Source of the DNA: Spirosoma terrae
GTDB lineage: Bacteria; Bacteroidota; Bacteroidia; Cytophagales; Spirosomataceae
Direction of reading: 5' to 3'
Length of the DNA: 64,000 bases
Assembly: GCF_010435915.1 (NCBI RefSeq)
Contig: NZ_JAAFZH010000011.1
Span: 124,001 to 188,000, forward strand
Under the pieces are notes generated by a model. That model had not been told where the DNA came from. It made no database searches and was given only the letters and a program-made list of their open reading frames with translations. Positions 61,007-64,000 of this stretch are shown here, piece by piece. How positions within the stretch are numbered: the stretch's first letter is position 1; the number at the start of each line of letters is the position of its first letter. A program made the translations under genes and the position numbers.

Positions 61007-62539
61007 TTATTCCCATTCAATCGTAGCGGGTGGCTTCGATGAGATATCATATACAACGCGGTTAACGCCTTTTACCCGGTTGATAATCTCGTTCGAAATA
61101 TTAGCCAGGAATTCGTAAGGTAAATGCGCCCAGTCGGCAGTCATGCCATCGACGCTGGTTACGGCACGTAGTGCTACAACGCGTTCGTATGTACGTTCGT
61201 CGCCCATCACACCAACCGACTGAACTGGTAGTAGAATAGCGCCTGCCTGCCACACTTTATCGTATAATCCCTCACGCTTCAGCCCATCGATAAACAGCGC
61301 ATCGACTTGCTGAAGAATGTCAACTTTCTCGGGAGTAATATCGCCCAGAATACGTATCGCCAGACCTGGACCCGGAAATGGGTGACGGCCCAGAATAGCT
61401 TCCGGAATGCCAAGAGTACGCCCAACGGCCCGAACTTCGTCTTTAAACAACGTATTAAGTGGCTCTACCACTTTCAGTTTCATGAAGTCGGGCAAGCCGC
61501 CTACGTTATGGTGCGATTTGATGGTAGCCGAAGGGCCTTTTACCGATACGGATTCGATTACGTCGGGATAGATCGTTCCCTGACCCAGCCATGATACGCC
61601 TTCGATCAGATGGGCTTCGTGGTCGAAGACATCGATAAAGGTTTTGCCGATCGCTTTCCGCTTCGCTTCCGGATCGGTCAGACCCGCCAGAGCGGTATAG
61701 AACTGATCTTTGGCATCAACGCCTTTAACATTCAGACCGAGCGTTTTGTATGATTCCAGAACGCCTGAAAATTCATCTTTCCGCAATACACCGTTATCGA
61801 CAAAAATGCAGTACAGGTTTTTACCGATCGCTTTATGAATCAATACCGCAGCTACCGACGAATCGACTCCGCCCGATAGACCGAGTACAACCTTGTCGTC
61901 GCCAAGCTTATGCTTTAGCTGAGCAACCGTTGCATCCACAAACGATTCGGATGTCCAATCTTGCTTGCATCCACAAATGTCAACAACGAAGTTGTGTAAC
62001 AGTGCCTTTCCCTGTAATGAGTGCGTTACTTCAGGGTGAAACTGAATCCCATACGTAGATTCGCCATCAACCTGGAAAGCCGCCACCCGAACGGTATCGG
62101 TAGACGCAATAATCTTGAAATTCTCCGGAACGCTGGTAATTGTATCGGCGTGCGACATCCAAACCTGCGAATGCTGGTCAATACCACGCATCAGTGGGCT
62201 GTCGGTGTTAACGGTGCCGAGTTTTGCCCGACCGTATTCGCGGATAGCCGAAGCCTGCACTTCGCCCCCGCTGGTATGTGCCAGCAACTGAGCACCGTAG
62301 CAAACGCCCAGGATAGGCAATTTGTGCCGAAAAGTAGCTAAATGAACTTCGGGAGCATCCGTGTCCCGAACGGACGATGGACTGCCCGAAAGAATAATAC
62401 CCTTAACGTCAGCGGTGATCGTGGGAATGTGATTGTACGGATGGATTTCGCAATAAACGTTCAACTCGCGCACCCGGCGGGCTATCAATTGGGTGTACTG
62501 TGAACCGAAATCCAGAATCAGAATCTGTTCTGTGGCCAT
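61007..62539 (-). CDS. guaA: GMP synthase (glutamine-hydrolysing)
   Basis: 510 aa from the ATG at 62539 (MATEQILILDFGSQYTQLIARRVRE); an ATG at 62551 would lie at or before the predicted start of RNA. Class I amidotransferase with GVCYGAQ nucleophile and HPEVTHS, ATP-PPase loop LSGGVDSSVAAVL, and a C-terminal dimer domain ending PPATIEWE. It makes GMP from XMP, the step after guaB. A TAACTTTG box sits 17 bp upstream. Confidence 0.97.
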   Translation of the reverse strand: MATEQILILDFGSQYTQLIARRVRELNVYCEIHPYNHIPTITADVKGIILSGSPSSVRDTDAPEVHLATFRHKLPILGVCYGAQLLAHTSGGEVQASAIREYGRAKLGTVNTDSPLMRGIDQHSQVWMSHADTITSVPENFKIIASTDTVRVAAFQVDGESTYGIQFHPEVTHSLQGKALLHNFVVDICGCKQDWTSESFVDATVAQLKHKLGDDKVVLGLSGGVDSSVAAVLIHKAIGKNLYCIFVDNGVLRKDEFSGVLESYKTLGLNVKGVDAKDQFYTALAGLTDPEAKRKAIGKTFIDVFDHEAHLIEGVSWLGQGTIYPDVIESVSVKGPSATIKSHHNVGGLPDFMKLKVVEPLNTLFKDEVRAVGRTLGIPEAILGRHPFPGPGLAIRILGDITPEKVDILQQVDALFIDGLKREGLYDKVWQAGAILLPVQSVGVMGDERTYERVVALRAVTSVDGMTADWAHLPYEFLANISNEIINRVKGVNRVVYDISSKPPATIEWE

Positions 62540-62555
62540 TTTGGTCTCCAAAATG

Positions 62556-62563
62556 CAAAGTTA
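62556..62563 (-). promoter_or_regulatory. Candidate guaA -7 box
   Basis: On the minus strand TAACTTTG matches TAnnTTTG; RNA would start near 62550, so translation begins at 62539 with a leader of about 11 nt. The -33 position has CTG instead of TTG. Confidence 0.5.
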
Positions 62564-62620
62564 GAGCATTTTTCGAGACGGCAGGTAAAGAGATTATTTT
62601 TTCAAGGGGATTTGGTCAGG

Positions 62621-63790
62621 CTACTTTTCGGGATAGAGCAGATATTTGGCCCGTGTTAGCCGGTACGCATTCAAGGCCGATTGCCAGCTTTCCCGGATTT
62701 TTTCTTCCGATACGCCTGCAATCAGTTGCTTGCGTAATTGATCGGTACCGGCTAGCCGGTCGAAACCGTTGTTTGCCAGAAAGAATTTACTCTTATCGCT
62801 GGCCCGATTGAAAAAATCAATAACGTAATGAAGCATCATTTCTTTCTTCGAAACAGCTACGGCTGATAGGTCGAGTCCGTAGCAGAGCTGGCCTTCCAGT
62901 GGGGGATTGATAGCGCCTGGCTTATCGGCGGGTGTAAAGGTGTAGGGGCCATATTTGGTATACGGCGAGCCAATCACCTGGAATTGCTTGTCGGTACCGC
63001 GCCCAACGCTAACAATCGTTCCTTCGAAAAAGCACAGGGATGGATACAACAAAACAGCCTGTTGATTCGGTAGGTTTGGAGAAGGCTTTATGGGCAATAT
63101 GTAGGGAGTCTGGTGGGTATAATTCTTAACTGGAATTACGGTTAATGGACAGGTTTTACTGCCAGCCAACCAACCTTCACCGTTAATCATCCGGGCCAGT
63201 TCGCCAACGGTTAGACCGTGTACGACCGGAATAGGATGCATACCAACGAACGATTTGAATTTCGGATCGAGAACCGGACCGTCGATATAGTGGCCGTTTG
63301 GATTAGGGCGGTCCAGAATGATGAGGGGTTTGTTCCGTTCTGCACAGGCTTCCATAACGTAGTGCATGGTGCTGATATACGTGTAAAACCGGGTTCCCAC
63401 ATCCTGAATATCGAAGATTACCACATCCAGCGAGTCCATTTGGGCGGGAGTTGGTTTTCGGTTTTGGCCATACAGCGACGTAATGAATACGCCGGTACGT
63501 GGGTCGCGGCTGTTGCTGATTTTTTCGCCATCGGTCGCTTCGCCCCGAAAACCATGTTCGGGGGCAAAAATGGTTTTGACAGTTACGCCCCGTGCAATCA
63601 AACTATCGACCAGATGCGTTTTCCCAATTTGTGAGGTATGATTAACAACCATCCCCACTCGTTTGCCCTGCAAAGCGGGAAGGTATAGTGATAACTGATC
63701 GGCACCTGTCTGGATTGTTGTCGTCTGGGCCTGACAAACCATGGCCAGCAGGCAAAGGGTAGAGAAAAGCAGTTTGTGTAGAGAAATCAT
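62621..63790 (-). CDS. DUF1343 protein, NamZ-like exo-N-acetylmuramidase
   Basis: A 389-aa secreted protein (signal peptide 1-21 ending CQA) with the DUF1343 body: GKRVGMVVNHTSQIGKTHLVDSL, FAPEHGFRGEATDGEKI, VIFDIQDVGTRFYTYISTMHYVMEA, DRPNPNGHYIDGPVLD. NamZ of this family releases N-acetylmuramic acid from the ends of peptidoglycan fragments, and Bacteroidota members are common. It recycles cell wall outside the inner membrane. The gap upstream of guaA is 81 bp and both are on the minus strand. Confidence 0.88.
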   Translation of the reverse strand: MISLHKLLFSTLCLLAMVCQAQTTTIQTGADQLSLYLPALQGKRVGMVVNHTSQIGKTHLVDSLIARGVTVKTIFAPEHGFRGEATDGEKISNSRDPRTGVFITSLYGQNRKPTPAQMDSLDVVIFDIQDVGTRFYTYISTMHYVMEACAERNKPLIILDRPNPNGHYIDGPVLDPKFKSFVGMHPIPVVHGLTVGELARMINGEGWLAGSKTCPLTVIPVKNYTHQTPYILPIKPSPNLPNQQAVLLYPSLCFFEGTIVSVGRGTDKQFQVIGSPYTKYGPYTFTPADKPGAINPPLEGQLCYGLDLSAVAVSKKEMMLHYVIDFFNRASDKSKFFLANNGFDRLAGTDQLRKQLIAGVSEEKIRESWQSALNAYRLTRAKYLLYPEK

Positions 63791-63948
63791 GCTACGTAAA
63801 TGTTGGGAGCCGGTTCATACAAAACTCACCATGTTTATTGAATCGGTAAAACGAACGTTCAGTGGCTGTTATTGGACAAAATAACGCACACGAGGCTGCC
63901 AAAATCAGCGTCTGATTATTTTTTGTATTAGATCAGCTACTTGTCCGT

Positions 63949-63956
63949 TAGATTTG
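63949..63956 (+). promoter_or_regulatory. Candidate -7 box near the window edge
   Basis: TAGATTTG matches TAnnTTTG, with a TTG 23 bp upstream (63923-63925). It would serve a plus-strand gene starting beyond the window. Confidence 0.35.
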
Positions 63957-64000
63957 TGGTTACGTAGTATGACAACAGTTTACGGTGAACAGTGTTTTTC

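Noticed and set aside
62540..62620. Possible purine riboswitch before guaA
   Set aside because: The predicted leader is about 11 nt, too short for an aptamer.
1..64000. tRNA, rRNA, CRISPR arrays, IS ends, attachment sites, replication origin
   Set aside because: I scanned gaps longer than about 70 bp for cloverleaf-like features, regular repeats and terminal inverted repeats with transposase frames and saw none that hold up.

Overview
The window looks like a stretch of chromosome from a Bacteroidota of the Cytophagales, most like Spirosoma or a near relative (inference from gene content and sequence style; no search was run). The signs are a FecR/SusC/SusD outer-membrane glycan uptake locus, lineage-typical families (DUF2851, DUF1343/NamZ, DUF1593, DUF1080, DUF2141, DUF4870, Crp/Fnr regulators of about 195 aa), several Bacteroidota-type promoters (-7 box TAnnTTTG, sometimes with a TTG near -33), a lycopene cyclase, TTG/GTG starts, and a high density of the word TACGTA. 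I saw no rRNA, tRNA, CRISPR array, intact IS element or prophage.

Layout. 1-5.4 kb: 3' end of pyruvate carboxylase, a fatty-acid/sterol hydroxylase-type membrane oxygenase, a Crp/Fnr regulator, a DUF4870 membrane protein, an exported M20 amidohydrolase and an SDR. 5.5-6.8 kb: DUF2851. 6.9-15.9 kb: a minus-strand sugar locus, FecR-SusC-SusD, then after a perfect 22-bp hairpin a Tat-exported TIM-barrel protein, a secreted DUF1080 protein and a Tat-exported Gfo/Idh/MocA oxidoreductase; the last three fit periplasmic 3-keto-glycoside chemistry. 16.2-22.6 kb: two probable outer-membrane proteins, OsmC, lipA, lycopene cyclase, metK. 22.7-30.8 kb (minus strand): HPF, cytochrome P450, a GT22-like mannosyltransferase, then a close-packed five-gene block (DUF1361, B12-binding radical SAM, diacylglycerol kinase, membrane protein, winged-helix regulator), then a secreted protein. 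31-41 kb: a MacB/LolD-type ABC ATPase, a GIN-domain protein, purK, Uma2, FAH hydrolase, recO, lptB, recJ, a single-domain response regulator and a leucine-rich-repeat lipoprotein. 41.3-53.3 kb: guaB, aldo/keto reductase, voltage-gated K+ channel, polysaccharide deacetylase, phosphoesterase, mazG, aminotransferase IV, tolC-hlyD, gpsA, MOSC. 53.3-61 kb: PepSY protein, then a looser, more AT-rich accessory segment (serine hydrolase, CarboxypepD_reg-type lipoprotein, SnoaL-like protein, Crp/Fnr, DUF1593) with long gaps and possible gene remnants. 61-64 kb: guaA and NamZ/DUF1343.

The most notable non-coding signal is a regulatory module present twice. One copy lies upstream of the ABC ATPase gene (31868-31973, minus strand) and one in the gap downstream of mazG (47574-47678, plus strand). 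Each has a half-site TGTCCG, 16 bases, a palindrome GTCCG-N4-CGGAC, then 53-54 bp further on a sigma-54-like promoter TGGCACG(A/T)CACTTGA. Half-site spacing (22 bp), orientation and promoter distance are all conserved. The second copy points towards the tolC-hlyD pair across an antisense gene, so one enhancer-binding activator, not encoded in the window, may coordinate the scattered parts of a tripartite ABC efflux system.
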